This document shows positions 1-8,741 of a stretch of 64,000 bases of DNA, in pieces. The position numbers and the translations under genes are program-made. Within the stretch, counting starts at the first letter, position 1. Every line of letters begins with the position of its first letter. Under the pieces are notes generated by a model, which was not told where the DNA came from, did no database searches, and saw only the letters and a list, made by a program, of their open reading frames with translations. The stretch spans positions 1 to 64,000 of the forward strand of contig NZ_JARXYZ010000038.1 in assembly GCF_029894125.1 (NCBI RefSeq). The letters run 5' to 3'. The stretch comes from Kitasatospora sp. MAA19. GTDB taxonomy: Bacteria; Actinomycetota; Actinomycetes; Streptomycetales; Streptomycetaceae.

Positions 1-115
1 CCGATCCGCCCCCCCGGCGGTGGGGGGGGGGGCCGCCCCGCCCCTGGGGGGGGGCGCCGCGCCCCGCTGCGGGGGTCGGGGCGGGGCCCCCCCCCCCGGG
101 CGGGGGGGGCCCACG
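1..115. repeat. G/C homopolymer low-complexity tract
   Basis: The first ~115 bases are almost entirely G and C, with runs of 8-12 G on one strand alternating with runs of C. At least four G-runs of four or more lie close together, so the plus strand could form a G-quadruplex and the alternating G and C runs could fold into hairpins. No coding signal is visible. It lies upstream of rsmD. It could be a real structured intergenic tract or a base-calling/assembly artefact at a hard-to-read GC region; the sequence alone cannot decide. Confidence 0.6.
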
Positions 116-205
116 GCCGCTGCTCCTCCGCCCGCCTCCGGGGCGCCCCCGGACCTCGGGGCGGGATAGCGTGGTGCGGCAGCGACGAAAGGACCTTCCA
201 CCACC

Positions 206-790
206 ATGACCCGCGTGATCGCCGGGCTGGCCGGCGGCCGCCGGCTGGCCGTACCGCCAGGCCGGGGCACCCGTCCGACCTCCGACAAGGCCCGCGAGGC
301 GATGTTCTCCACCCTGGAGGCGCTGCGCGGCACCCTGCACGGGGCCCGGATGCTCGACCTGTTCGGCGGATCGGGCGCGGTCGGTCTGGAGGCGCTGTCG
401 CGCGGTGCCGGACACGTCCTGCTGGTCGAGGCGGACGGCCAGGCGGCGCGGGTGATCCGGGAGAACGTCCGCACGATCGGCCTGCCGGGCGTGGAGGTGC
501 GGGCCGCCAAGGCGGAGAAGGTGATCGCGGGCCCGCCCCCGCAGACCCCGTACGACCTGGTCTTCCTCGATCCGCCGTACGCCGTGACGGACGAGGAGCT
601 GCGCGAGATGCTGATCACACTCCTGGCCGGGGGCTGGCTCGCGGCGGACGCACTCGTCACCGTGGAGCGCAGCACCCGTGGCGGCGAGTTCGGCTGGCCC
701 GAGGGCTTCGAGGTGCTGCGCTCGCGCCGCTACGGCGAGGGCACGCTCTGGTACGGTCGCGCCGCCGCCGAGGCCAGCCAGCACGAGTAG
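206..790 (+). CDS. rsmD: 16S rRNA (guanine(966)-N(2))-methyltransferase RsmD
   Basis: 194 residues, the usual RsmD length. RsmD methylates G966 of 16S rRNA in the assembled small subunit using SAM. The glycine-rich SAM loop LDLFGGSGAVGLEA lies near residues 50-63 and the N-methyltransferase motif DPPY near 122-125. The conserved RPTSDKAREAMFS segment, typical of RsmD, lies at about 23-35. The ATG follows a purine-rich GAAAGGA about 10 bases upstream. It lies 49 bases before coaD, the common actinobacterial rsmD-coaD arrangement. Confidence 0.95.
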   Translation: MTRVIAGLAGGRRLAVPPGRGTRPTSDKAREAMFSTLEALRGTLHGARMLDLFGGSGAVGLEALSRGAGHVLLVEADGQAARVIRENVRTIGLPGVEVRAAKAEKVIAGPPPQTPYDLVFLDPPYAVTDEELREMLITLLAGGWLAADALVTVERSTRGGEFGWPEGFEVLRSRRYGEGTLWYGRAAAEASQHE

Positions 791-839
791 CGGGCCGAGG
801 CCCGCAGCAGCCATCACCCCACGAGGGAGCACACACGCC

Positions 840-1331
840 ATGCGCCGCGCCGTCTGTCCCGGTTCGTTCGACCCGATCACCAACGGTCACCTCGACATCA
901 TCGGGCGGGCCTCGAAGCTGTACGACGTGGTCCATGTCGCGATCCTGATCAACCGGAACAAGCAGGGCATGTTCACCGTCGAGGAGCGGATCGGCCTGAT
1001 CGAGGAGGTCACCGCGGACTTCGGGAACGTGGTGGTCGAGTCGTACCACGGCCTGCTGGTGGACTTCTGCCGGGAGCGCGGGATCCCCGCGATCATCAAG
1101 GGCCTGCGCGCGGTCAGCGACTTCGACTACGAGCTGCAGATGGCCCAGATGAACCACGGCCTGACCGGCGTGGAGACGCTGTTCGTGCCGACCTCCCCGA
1201 CCTACAGCTTCCTCTCCTCGACGCTGGTCAAGGAGGTCGCCTCGTACGGCGGGGACGTCTCCCACCTGCTGCCGGAGACGGTGCACCGGCGGCTGGTCGA
1301 GCGGATCGCGGAGCGCAGGGCCCAGCAGTAA
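840..1331 (+). CDS. coaD: pantetheine-phosphate adenylyltransferase CoaD
   Basis: 163 residues. CoaD transfers AMP from ATP to 4'-phosphopantetheine in coenzyme A synthesis. The start MRRAVCPGSFDPITNGHLDI contains the nucleotidyltransferase TxGH-type motif (TNGH), and the C-terminal half has SSTLVKE, which matches the ATP-binding ISSTxVR/K motif of the family. I chose the ATG at 840, which has GAGGGAG a few bases upstream; the longer open frame from 678 would only add non-homologous residues overlapping rsmD. Confidence 0.96.
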   Translation: MRRAVCPGSFDPITNGHLDIIGRASKLYDVVHVAILINRNKQGMFTVEERIGLIEEVTADFGNVVVESYHGLLVDFCRERGIPAIIKGLRAVSDFDYELQMAQMNHGLTGVETLFVPTSPTYSFLSSTLVKEVASYGGDVSHLLPETVHRRLVERIAERRAQQ

Positions 1332-1344
1332 CCGGAGCGCGAGG

Positions 1345-1360
1345 GGCGCCGGCCGGCGCC
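1345..1360. terminator. GC-rich palindrome after coaD
   Basis: A perfect 16-base palindrome of GGCGCC and GGCCGGCGCC type lies 14 bases after the coaD stop. It can form a hairpin and is a plausible transcription terminator. No U-tract follows, which is normal for streptomycete terminators. Confidence 0.4.
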
Positions 1361-1545
1361 GGGCAGCCGTCCGTTTCTGCCGGTTCGTCATGGCTTGTCC
1401 GGTGTCCGGTCAGCCGGTCGGGCTCGGGCGTTGTGACCTCGCCGCGCGGTGGCCGTACAGTCTGTATTCCTGCCCTGCGGTGAGGTTCGCCGCGTCGGGC
1501 CTGCCTCCGCCGGACCGTCGGCGGCACACGGAAAGACGAAGCCCC

Positions 1546-2736
1546 GTGGACGTGCAGAACAAGGTCGACGAGATCGTCGCGGCGGTCGAGAACGCCCGTT
1601 CGATGCCGATGTCGGCCTCCTGCGTGGTGAACCGGGCCGAGCTCATCGGCCTGCTCAACGACCTCAAGGCGGCGCTGCCCGCCGAACTCGCCCAGGCGCA
1701 GTCGGTGATGGCCGACCACGAGCAGGTGGTGGCCGGCGCCCAGGCCGAGGCGGACCGGATCATCCAGGGCGCGCACGCCGAGCGGGGCTCGCTGATCTCC
1801 GACACCGAGGTGGTCCGCCGGGCCCAGGCCGAGGCCGACCGGATCCTCGCCGAGGCCCGCGCCGAGGTCGAGACCAAGCGCGCCGAGGCCGACGACTACG
1901 TGGACAGCAAGCTCGCCAACTTCGAGGTCGTGCTGACCAAGACGCTGGGCTCGGTCGGCCGCGGCCGGACCAAGCTGCGCGGCGACTCCAGCGTCTTCGA
2001 GACCGAGCACGAGGGCGAGCCGGACGGCGAGGAGTTCCAGCCGCAGCGGATCAGCCCCAGCCCCGAGGTCGACGAGTACGTCGATGTGAAGCTCGCCACG
2101 CTGGAGAACGTCCTCGGCGCAACCCTGGAAGCGGTCGGCAAGGGCCGGGACAAGCTGCTCGGCAAGCGGTCGATCGACGAGCTGGGCGCCTACCTGGCCG
2201 CCGCCGACGAGGCGCAGCAGGCCAAGGAGCGGGCCGAGGCGGTGGCCGCGGGCTTCGCCCACGACGCCGACGGCGACGACATCGCCTGGTACCGCGAGGA
2301 CGTCCCGCAGCAGCAGACCTGGCCGGAGCAGACCCCGGCCGCGGCGGGCTGGCAGGCCCCCGGCACCGACCAGTACGCGGCGGCCCAGCAGCAGGGCGGG
2401 CAGTACGCCGAGGTGTACGGCGGCGGCTACGACCCGGCCGGCCAGGGCGACCCGTACGGGGCCCAGTGGGGGTACCAGCAGCAGGGTGCCGCGGACGGCT
2501 ACCCGCAGCAGCCGGACTACGCGGGCCAGCAGCAGCACGGGGGCTACGACTACCAGCAGCAGCAGCAACAGCAGCAACAACCGGGCTACGGCGCGCAGCA
2601 GTACGACGCCTACACCTACCCGCAGCAGCCCGCGGCCCCGCCGGCCGTGGCGCAGCAGCAGGGCCTGGACGAGACCAGCTTCTTCGACACCAGCATGATC
2701 GACATGACCAAGCTCCGGGAGCTGGGCGGCCGCTGA
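1546..2736 (+). CDS. DivIVA-like coiled-coil protein with Gln/Gly-rich tail
   Basis: 396 residues from the GTG at 1546 (VDVQNKVDEIV...), where homology to the conserved actinobacterial family next to coaD begins. Such proteins are often annotated as ATP synthase subunit B-like or cell division initiation (DivIVA-like) proteins; their role is not established. Residues ~1-165 are charged and helical, likely coiled coil. A motif of the form YVDxKLAxxExVL is present twice, starting near residues 118 and 178, which is an internal duplication. The last ~120 residues are low-complexity Gln/Gly/Tyr/Pro with a run of nine Gln encoded by CAG/CAA at about 2553-2580. No signal peptide or membrane span is seen. 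Confidence 0.8.
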   Translation: MDVQNKVDEIVAAVENARSMPMSASCVVNRAELIGLLNDLKAALPAELAQAQSVMADHEQVVAGAQAEADRIIQGAHAERGSLISDTEVVRRAQAEADRILAEARAEVETKRAEADDYVDSKLANFEVVLTKTLGSVGRGRTKLRGDSSVFETEHEGEPDGEEFQPQRISPSPEVDEYVDVKLATLENVLGATLEAVGKGRDKLLGKRSIDELGAYLAAADEAQQAKERAEAVAAGFAHDADGDDIAWYREDVPQQQTWPEQTPAAAGWQAPGTDQYAAAQQQGGQYAEVYGGGYDPAGQGDPYGAQWGYQQQGAADGYPQQPDYAGQQQHGGYDYQQQQQQQQQPGYGAQQYDAYTYPQQPAAPPAVAQQQGLDETSFFDTSMIDMTKLRELGGR

Positions 2737-2748
2737 GCCGGGCCCGCG

Positions 2749-2778
2749 CGGCCCCGTCGGGCGTCCCTGACGGGGCCG
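2749..2778. terminator. hairpin after DivIVA-like gene
   Basis: Perfect 10-bp arms CGGCCCCGTC (2749-2758) and GACGGGGCCG (2769-2778) around a 10-base loop, 12 bases past the stop codon. A likely factor-independent terminator separating this gene from the DUF177-rpmF-rnc operon. Confidence 0.7.
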
Positions 2779-2908
2779 AAGTTGGGCCTGGGGGGAGACT
2801 CCGGTAGGCTGACCACTCCGGCCTTTTCGTGTCGGACTGTCGGCTTGCCCGCGCGCCACCGGCGTGAAGGCGCCGCACATCGATGTTTCCCATGGAAGTC
2901 AGGACACC

Positions 2909-3553
2909 TTGAACCGCCTCGACCACCGCGACCCCCTCGTGTTCGACACGCACGAGCTGGGACGTCGCCCGGGCTCGCTGCGCAAGGTGTCCCGCACTCT
3001 GGAGGCCCCCGAGGGCCTGGGGATCATCGACGTGATCGGTGTGCCGGAGAAGAGCGAACTCCATCTGGAGCTCCGCCTGGAGTCCGTGGTCGAGGGCGTG
3101 CTGGTGACCGGCACCGCCGAGGCCCGGATCGAGGGCGAGTGCGTCCGGTGCCTGGAGCCCGTCGAGGACGACATCGACGTCGACTTCCAGGAGCTGTACT
3201 ACTACCCGGAGTCCGACGAGCGTCACCGCGCCCGGACCACCGGGACCGAGGACCTCGACGAGGACTCGGAAGAAGAGACTTACCGCCTGGAGGGCGACTT
3301 CTTCGACCTCCAGCCGGTGCTGCGTGACGCGGTGGTGCTCGCACTGCCGCTGCAGCCGGTGTGCCAGGAAGACTGCCTGGGCCTGTGCTCCGAGTGCGGA
3401 GCGCGCCTGAGCGACGACCCGACGCACCACCACGACGCCGCCGACCCCAGGTGGGCGGCTCTGCAGGGACTCTCCGCCGCCCCCGGCGACGAGGGTGACG
3501 GGATCAAGAACAGCGACACCCGTGAGGGTCTCGCCGAGAACCAGGAGAAGTAG
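2909..3553 (+). CDS. DUF177/YceD family protein
   Basis: 214 residues from a TTG at 2909, giving LNRLDHRDPLVFDTHELGRR, the point where family homology begins; AGGA lies a few bases upstream. The open frame could extend to an ATG at 2864 without changing the core. DUF177 (YceD) genes almost always sit directly before rpmF, and the E. coli member influences 23S rRNA processing. Visible Cys pairs CVRC and the C-terminal CxxxC/CSEC cluster suggest metal binding, and an acidic linker lies mid-protein. The stop is two bases before the rpmF start. Confidence 0.88.
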   Translation: MNRLDHRDPLVFDTHELGRRPGSLRKVSRTLEAPEGLGIIDVIGVPEKSELHLELRLESVVEGVLVTGTAEARIEGECVRCLEPVEDDIDVDFQELYYYPESDERHRARTTGTEDLDEDSEEETYRLEGDFFDLQPVLRDAVVLALPLQPVCQEDCLGLCSECGARLSDDPTHHHDAADPRWAALQGLSAAPGDEGDGIKNSDTREGLAENQEK

Positions 3554-3555
3554 CC

Positions 3556-3729
3556 GTGGCTGTTCCGAAGCGGAAGATGTCGCGCAGCAACACGCGCCAC
3601 CGCCGTTCCAACTGGAAGGCCGTCGTTCCGGCCCTCGTGGCGTGCGACCGCTGCCACGAGCCGAAGCTGGGCCACATCGCGTGCCCGAGCTGCGGCACGT
3701 ACAACCGTCGCCAGGTCCTCTCGGTCTGA
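3556..3729 (+). CDS. rpmF: 50S ribosomal protein L32
   Basis: 57 residues starting at a GTG two bases after the DUF177 stop. It begins VAVPKRKMSRSNTRHRRSNW, typical of L32. Four cysteines in two CxxC pairs (positions 30/33 and 43/46) mark the zinc-binding C+ form rather than the cysteine-free form that some actinomycetes express under zinc limitation. Tight spacing to both neighbours indicates co-transcription with DUF177 and rnc. Confidence 0.96.
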   Translation: MAVPKRKMSRSNTRHRRSNWKAVVPALVACDRCHEPKLGHIACPSCGTYNRRQVLSV

Positions 3730-3749
3730 TCGGCGGGGTGCACGGATCG

Positions 3750-4544
3750 ATGTCGGACGGTAGCTCCACCCGCAAGGCGTCCGCCGCCCCGAAGGGTTCC
3801 TCTTCGGGCGGTGGCAGGGCCGGTGGGCCGGCTTCGACCGAATACGACGTCCTGGAAGGGCGCCTCGGGTACACGCTCGAGCGCGCCCTTCTGGTGCGTG
3901 CCCTGACCCACCGCTCGTACGCGTACGAGAACGGGGGTCTGCCCACCAACGAGCGCCTGGAGTTCCTCGGCGACTCGGTGCTGGGCCTGGTGGTGACCGA
4001 CACCCTCTACCGCGTCCACCCGGACGTCCCGGAGGGCACGCTCGCCAAGCTGCGCGCCGCAGTGGTCAACTCCCGCGCGCTCGCGGACGTCGGCCGGGGC
4101 CTGGACCTCGGCGAGTTCATCCGGCTCGGCAAGGGCGAGGAGGGCACCGGCGGCCGCGACAAGTCGTCGATCCTCGCCGACACCGTCGAGGCCGTGATCG
4201 GGGCCGTCTACCTGGACCAGGGTCTGGACGCGGCCACCGAGTTCGTCCACCGGCTGTTCGACCCGCTGATCGAGGAGTCCTCTCAGCTGGGCGCCGGCCT
4301 GGACTGGAAGACCAGCCTGCAGGAGCTCACCGCCTCGGTGGGCATCGGGGTGCCCGAGTACGTGGTCATGGAGTCCGGTCCGGACCACGAGAAGACCTTC
4401 ACCGCGGCGGCCCGGGTGGCCGGCGAGGACTTCGGCAGCGGCGTCGGCCGCTCGAAGAAGGAGGCCGAGCAGAAGGCCGCCGAGAGCGCTTGGCGGGCGA
4501 TCAAGGAGAAGTACGCCGACCGGCTGCCCGCCGGGGCGCAGTAG
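3750..4544 (+). CDS. rnc: ribonuclease III
   Basis: 264 residues from ATG 3750; an in-frame GTG at 3738 is an alternative start adding four residues. RNase III cuts double-stranded RNA in rRNA maturation and mRNA turnover; in S. coelicolor the orthologue (absB) is a global regulator of antibiotic production. A Ser/Gly-rich N-terminal ~30 residues precede the catalytic domain. The signature NERLEFLGDSVLG lies at residues 68-80, a second acidic site is in DTVEAVIGA, and a dsRNA-binding domain with GRSKKEAEQKAAE occupies the C-terminus. Confidence 0.96.
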   Translation: MSDGSSTRKASAAPKGSSSGGGRAGGPASTEYDVLEGRLGYTLERALLVRALTHRSYAYENGGLPTNERLEFLGDSVLGLVVTDTLYRVHPDVPEGTLAKLRAAVVNSRALADVGRGLDLGEFIRLGKGEEGTGGRDKSSILADTVEAVIGAVYLDQGLDAATEFVHRLFDPLIEESSQLGAGLDWKTSLQELTASVGIGVPEYVVMESGPDHEKTFTAAARVAGEDFGSGVGRSKKEAEQKAAESAWRAIKEKYADRLPAGAQ

Positions 4545-4584
4545 TCTTCCTCCTGCCGATCACTTTCGCAGGAGGCCTGTTCCC

Positions 4585-5463
4585 GTGCCCGAACTTCCCG
4601 AGGTCGAGGTCGTCCGCCGTGGTCTGGCGGACTGGGTCGCCGGGCGGACCGTCGCCGACGTCCAGGTGCTGCACCCGCGTGCGGTGCGCCGCCAGCCCGC
4701 CGGCGCGGCCGACTTCACCGCCCGGCTGACCGGCACCACCCTGGGCACCGCGCAGCGGCGCGGCAAGTACCTGTGGGTGCCGCTGGCGGGGACCGGCACA
4801 GGCTTCTCGCTGATCGGCCACCTCGGGATGAGCGGCCAACTCCTCGTCCAGGACCCGTCGGTTCCCGACGAGACGCACCTGCGGGTACGGCTGCGGTTCA
4901 CCGACGGCGGGCGCGAGCTGCGCTTCGTCGACCAGCGGACCTTCGGCGGCCTCGCGGTCGAGGAGGCCGAGGACGGCGACCCGGAGGGTACCCCGCTCTC
5001 CATCGCGCACATCGCCCGCGACCCGCTCGACCCGCGCTTCGACGACGCCGCCTTCACGGTCGCGCTGCGGGCCAAGCGCACCACCGTGAAGCGGGCGCTG
5101 CTCGACCAGACGCTGATCAGCGGGGTCGGCAACATCTACGCCGACGAGGCGCTCTGGCGCTCCCGGCTGCACTACGACCGCCCGACCGCGACGCTCACCC
5201 GCCCGCAGAGCGCCGAACTGCTGGCCAACGCCCGCGAGGTGATGACGGCCGCGCTCGCCGTCGGCGGCACCAGCTTCGACAGCCTGTACGTCAACGTGAA
5301 CGGCGAGAGCGGGTACTTCTCCCGGGACCTCGACGCGTACGGCCGCGAGCACGAGCCCTGCCGCCGCTGCGGGACCCCGATCCGGCGGGCCGCCTGGATG
5401 AACCGTTCCAGCTACTTCTGCCCCCGCTGCCAGCGCGTGCCACGGGCCCGCAGCGGGGACTGA
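4585..5463 (+). CDS. mutM: formamidopyrimidine-DNA glycosylase
   Basis: 292 residues. This base-excision repair enzyme removes 8-oxoguanine and formamidopyrimidines and nicks the backbone. The N-terminus PELPEVEVVRRGL supplies the catalytic Pro after removal of the initiator. The helix-two-turn-helix segment LISGVGNIYADEALW is present, and a C-terminal zinc finger shows CRRC and CPRC pairs. The GTG start is preceded by a strong GCAGGAGG at 4568-4575. It lies 40 bases after rnc, as commonly found in Streptomyces. Confidence 0.96.
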   Translation: MPELPEVEVVRRGLADWVAGRTVADVQVLHPRAVRRQPAGAADFTARLTGTTLGTAQRRGKYLWVPLAGTGTGFSLIGHLGMSGQLLVQDPSVPDETHLRVRLRFTDGGRELRFVDQRTFGGLAVEEAEDGDPEGTPLSIAHIARDPLDPRFDDAAFTVALRAKRTTVKRALLDQTLISGVGNIYADEALWRSRLHYDRPTATLTRPQSAELLANAREVMTAALAVGGTSFDSLYVNVNGESGYFSRDLDAYGREHEPCRRCGTPIRRAAWMNRSSYFCPRCQRVPRARSGD

Positions 5464-5469
5464 GGCGGC

Positions 5470-6390
5470 TCAGTGCTTGGCGAGTTCCGGTTGGTCGGCG
5501 GCCGCCTCGCCGGGGGCGCCGTGGGTGTCCTGGCCGAAGTAGGCGACCCCGACCGCGGACACCACCGCGAGCAGGAAGCCGACCACGCCGAGCCAGCCCA
5601 GGCCGGACTTGGAGGAGTCGCCGAGCCAGAGCACGCCGATCGCGCCGGGCAGCACCGTCTCGCCGACCACCAGCGCGGCCGTCGCGCCGTTCACCGAGCC
5701 GATCTGCAGCGCCACCGTGTGCACGTACATGCCGCCGAGGCCGCCGACCAGGATCGCGTACAGGGCCGGGTCGGAGAGCAGCTTGGCGAGGTCGAACGGG
5801 TCGATGCCGTTCAGGATGCGCACGCCGACGCCCAGCGCGCCGAAGCCGAGACCGGAGAGCAGACCGGCGACGATCGCGCCCTTGGAACCCATCCGCCGCA
5901 CCAGCAGGCTGCCGCCGACCAGCAGCACGGTGGTGACCACCAGCAGCCACCAGTGGAAGGCCATCTCGGCGTGGTGGCCGCCCTCGGGCCCGGCCGAGAC
6001 GGCCAGCAGCACCAGCGCCGAGCAGAGCACGCCGATCGAGGCCCACTCCAACTGCTTGAGCCGGATGCCGAGCAGCTTGATGCTCAGCACCGCGGTGATC
6101 ACCAGGTTGGCGCTGATGATGGTCTGGGAGAGGAACAGCGGCAGCAGTCGCGCGGCCAGCGCGCCCAGCCCGAAACCGATCAGGTCGAGCACCGTACCGA
6201 GGATGAACTCCCAGGTGACGGCGGCCTTCGCGGTCGAGGACAGGCTCGGCCCGCCGTGCTCGGTGGTGCCGGTGGTGGCGCCCTTGGCGGCCTCCTCACG
6301 TGCGGAGCGGCGGGATCCGACGGCCTGGAGGACTGAGCCGGTGCCGTAGCAGGCGGATGCCGCTACGGCGGTGACGAGGCCGATGATCAC
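5470..6390 (-). CDS. DMT-superfamily integral membrane protein
   Basis: 306 residues with about nine hydrophobic segments in an EamA/NIPA-like layout. The first helix (MIIGLVTAVAASACYGTGSV) is followed by a ~35-residue hydrophilic loop, then closely spaced helices. The family moves small metabolites or Mg2+; the substrate here cannot be read from sequence. It converges on mutM with only six bases between the stops. A GTG start with GGAG a few bases upstream was used. A possible promoter on the minus strand is TTGACC (6434-6429) with CTACCT (6413-6408). Confidence 0.75.
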   Translation of the reverse strand: MIIGLVTAVAASACYGTGSVLQAVGSRRSAREEAAKGATTGTTEHGGPSLSSTAKAAVTWEFILGTVLDLIGFGLGALAARLLPLFLSQTIISANLVITAVLSIKLLGIRLKQLEWASIGVLCSALVLLAVSAGPEGGHHAEMAFHWWLLVVTTVLLVGGSLLVRRMGSKGAIVAGLLSGLGFGALGVGVRILNGIDPFDLAKLLSDPALYAILVGGLGGMYVHTVALQIGSVNGATAALVVGETVLPGAIGVLWLGDSSKSGLGWLGVVGFLLAVVSAVGVAYFGQDTHGAPGEAAADQPELAKH

Positions 6391-6711
6391 CGGGTGCTCC
6401 GATCGGGAGGTAGGTCAGGAACGGGCTTGGTCAAGAAAAGGCAATGGGACCAGTGGTCCGGGACCACTATGCCCGCCCGCGCGATACGGTCGGGACGCCG
6501 CCCGGAACGCCGCCCGGAACGCCCTGGGCCCGCCGGGACGTACGACCGGGCGCCTGCCGCAGTTCCCGCACACCGCCCGCATCGGGGACGACTGGGGGAA
6601 ACATCATCCCGGAGGAGGGGCGAAGCCCCGGCGGACGGCGGGGAATCCTGTCATTACCAGTATGCGAAGGGTATGCCGTGCTCCGACGCCAGTCGCGGTA
6701 GCGTCGTGGGC
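6391..6711. promoter_or_regulatory. divergent promoter region with palindrome
   Basis: This 321-base gap separates the divergent membrane-protein genes. It holds a perfect palindrome with 8-base arms, AGTGGTCC (6452-6459) and GGACCACT (6461-6468), a good operator candidate. About 45 bases further on there is a short direct repeat (CGCCGCCCGGAA twice). No gene or structural RNA was recognised. Confidence 0.45.
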
Positions 6712-8076
6712 ATGAGAACCCTTGCACGACGTTCCCGGGGCGCCGGGCCGTTTGCCCTGGTGGCGACGCTGCTCGGGCTGCTGCTCCTGCTGGCGCCGGC
6801 GGCCTCGGCCGCCGGCGGGCTGGACGACGCGGCCTCCACCCTGAAGCAGGGCCGGGTCTACGTCGACCCGGCGATGACGAGTCGATTCAGCCAGAGCCAG
6901 GCCGACGCCCTGACCGAGAAGATCAACAAGGCCGACAAGCCGATCTTCGTCGCGATCGTCCCGGCCGACTCCGCCTACGGCGCCCAGACCGTCTTCAACG
7001 ACCTGCGCACCAAGGTCGGCATCGACGGTGCCTACGCGATCTGGCGCGGGGACCAGTTCGCGGCCAAGGCCGACCGCGGCGCGATGTCGCAGGGCAGCGC
7101 CGAGCGCATCGCCGGCGCCGCCTTCCGCTCCCACAACGGCGACATCGCCGCCACCGTGAACGACTTCGTCGACAGCGCCGCCCCGCAGACCAAGGGCACC
7201 GGGGTGAACCACACCACCTCGATCGCCTGGGTGGTCATCCCGGTCGTGCTGCTCGCGCTGGCCGGTGCCGGCGTCTTCCTCCTCTTCCGCCGCGCCAAGA
7301 AGCGCAAGGAGGAGCAGGCCCGGGCTGAGCTGGAGCAGCTGCGCCGCGTGGTCGACGAGGACATCACCGCCTTCGGCGAGGAGCTGGACCGGCTCGACTT
7401 CAACCCGGCGGCGGCCGACGCCGACGACACCCAGCGCACCGACTACACCCACGCCCTGGACTCCTACGAGAAGGCCAAGCGGCTGATGGACGAGGCCAAG
7501 CGGCCGGACGACGTCAAGCCGGTCACCGAGGCGCTGGAGGACGGCCGGTTCGCGCTGGCCACCCTGGCGGCCCGGCGGGAGAAGCGCCCGGTGCCCGAGC
7601 GCCGTCCCCCGTGCTTCTTCGACCCGCGCCACGGCCCGTCCGTCAAGGACGCCGACTGGGCCCCGGCCGGCGGCGCCGCCCGTACCGTCCCGGTCTGCCA
7701 GTCCGACGCGGACCGGCTGGCCACCGGCCTCGACCCGGCCATCCGCACCGTCGAGACCGAGCACGGCCCGCAGCCGTACTGGAACGCCGGACCGGCCTAC
7801 GCCCCCTGGGCGGGCGGCTACTTCGGCGGGTTCGGCGGCGGCGGCCTGCTGCCGGGCCTGCTGGTCGGCACCATGCTCGGCTCGATGATCAGCAGCCCGG
7901 CCTACGCCGCGGCGCCGATGATGGACCACGGCTACCAGGACCAGTACGAGGGCGGCGACTTCACCGGCGCCGACTTCAACTCCTCCGACTTCAGCGGCGG
8001 CTTCAGCGACGGTGGCGGCTTCGGTGGCGGCGACTTCGGCGGTGGCGGGGACTTCGGCGGCGGCGGCGACTGGTGA
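6712..8076 (+). CDS. secreted/membrane-anchored protein with glycine-rich tail
   Basis: 454 residues from ATG 6712, where a clear signal sequence begins: basic MRTLARRSRG, then a hydrophobic Leu-rich core ending at ASAAGG near residue 32. Residues ~35-160 form an extracytoplasmic domain resembling the TPM-domain-like regions of actinobacterial membrane proteins, but I do not see a definitive family motif. One membrane span (WVVIPVVLLALAGAGVFLL) lies near 170-190, followed by a charged helical cytoplasmic region with a single CFFDPRHGP motif. The last ~90 residues are Gly/Asp/Phe-rich (GGGDFGGGG-type). The function is unknown. Confidence 0.7.
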   Translation: MRTLARRSRGAGPFALVATLLGLLLLLAPAASAAGGLDDAASTLKQGRVYVDPAMTSRFSQSQADALTEKINKADKPIFVAIVPADSAYGAQTVFNDLRTKVGIDGAYAIWRGDQFAAKADRGAMSQGSAERIAGAAFRSHNGDIAATVNDFVDSAAPQTKGTGVNHTTSIAWVVIPVVLLALAGAGVFLLFRRAKKRKEEQARAELEQLRRVVDEDITAFGEELDRLDFNPAAADADDTQRTDYTHALDSYEKAKRLMDEAKRPDDVKPVTEALEDGRFALATLAARREKRPVPERRPPCFFDPRHGPSVKDADWAPAGGAARTVPVCQSDADRLATGLDPAIRTVETEHGPQPYWNAGPAYAPWAGGYFGGFGGGGLLPGLLVGTMLGSMISSPAYAAAPMMDHGYQDQYEGGDFTGADFNSSDFSGGFSDGGGFGGGDFGGGGDFGGGGDW

Positions 8077-8100
8077 CCCGCTGACCCGATCGCCCACCTC

Positions 8101-8133
8101 CGCGGCCCCGCCGGTTCGTCCGGCGGGGCCGCG
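8101..8133. terminator. strong hairpin terminator
   Basis: Perfect 14-bp arms CGCGGCCCCGCCGG (8101-8114) and CCGGCGGGGCCGCG (8120-8133) with loop TTCGT, 24 bases after the stop of the upstream membrane-protein gene. Confidence 0.8.
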
Positions 8134-8208
8134 TCGCGTTCGCGGGCCGGTCGTTGTGCGCGGGCGCATCGGGTTTGAGAAGGCAACCCGGTGTGGCAGG
8201 CTGGCGCT

Positions 8209-8712
8209 GTGACCCCCGACACCGAGTCCGTCCGCGCTCCGGGCACCGTCCCCGGCCGACCGTGCTCGATGGCGGCCGCGTTGCAGGTGGTCGGCGAGAA
8301 GTGGGCGCTGCTGGCCGTCCGCGAGCTGTTCTACGGCAACCACCGCTTCGACCGGATCGCCCGCAACACCGGCGCGCCCCGGGACCGGCTGACCGCGCGG
8401 CTGCGGGCGCTGGAGGAGGCGGGGGTGGTCGAGCGGCGCCCGTACAGCGAGCGGCCGCCCCGCTACGAGTACCACCTCACCGAGGCCGGGCGGGACCTCG
8501 CGCCGCTCGCCCACGCGCTGCGCACCTGGGGCGACCGCTGGGTGCTGCCGGAGTCGCCGGTGACCTTCGACCACGCGCCCGAGGGGCACGAGCCGCACCC
8601 CTTCGACCCGACCTGGGTCTGCCGCTGCTGCGGCCGGGAGGCCCGCCGGGGCGAACTGCGCGCGCGGGTCCACACCCCGGGCTGGACGGTCGACGGCCCC
8701 GTGGAGCTGTGA
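8209..8712 (+). CDS. HxlR-family transcriptional regulator
   Basis: 167 residues from GTG 8209. The winged-helix HxlR domain spans about residues 18-110: CSMAAALQVVGEKWALLAVR carries the conserved N-terminal Cys and the family's GxKW segment, followed by the recognition region DRIARNTGAPRDRLTARLRA and the wing RRPYSERPPRYEY. A CxxC pair (VCRCCGREARRGEL) in the C-terminal tail may bind metal, as in other streptomycete members. HxlR proteins often respond to thiol or aldehyde stress; the ligand here is unknown. It precedes acyP on the same strand by 29 bases. Confidence 0.85.
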   Translation: MTPDTESVRAPGTVPGRPCSMAAALQVVGEKWALLAVRELFYGNHRFDRIARNTGAPRDRLTARLRALEEAGVVERRPYSERPPRYEYHLTEAGRDLAPLAHALRTWGDRWVLPESPVTFDHAPEGHEPHPFDPTWVCRCCGREARRGELRARVHTPGWTVDGPVEL

Positions 8713-8741
8713 CCGGGCGGTGCGGCGGCTAGGGTCGGGGC

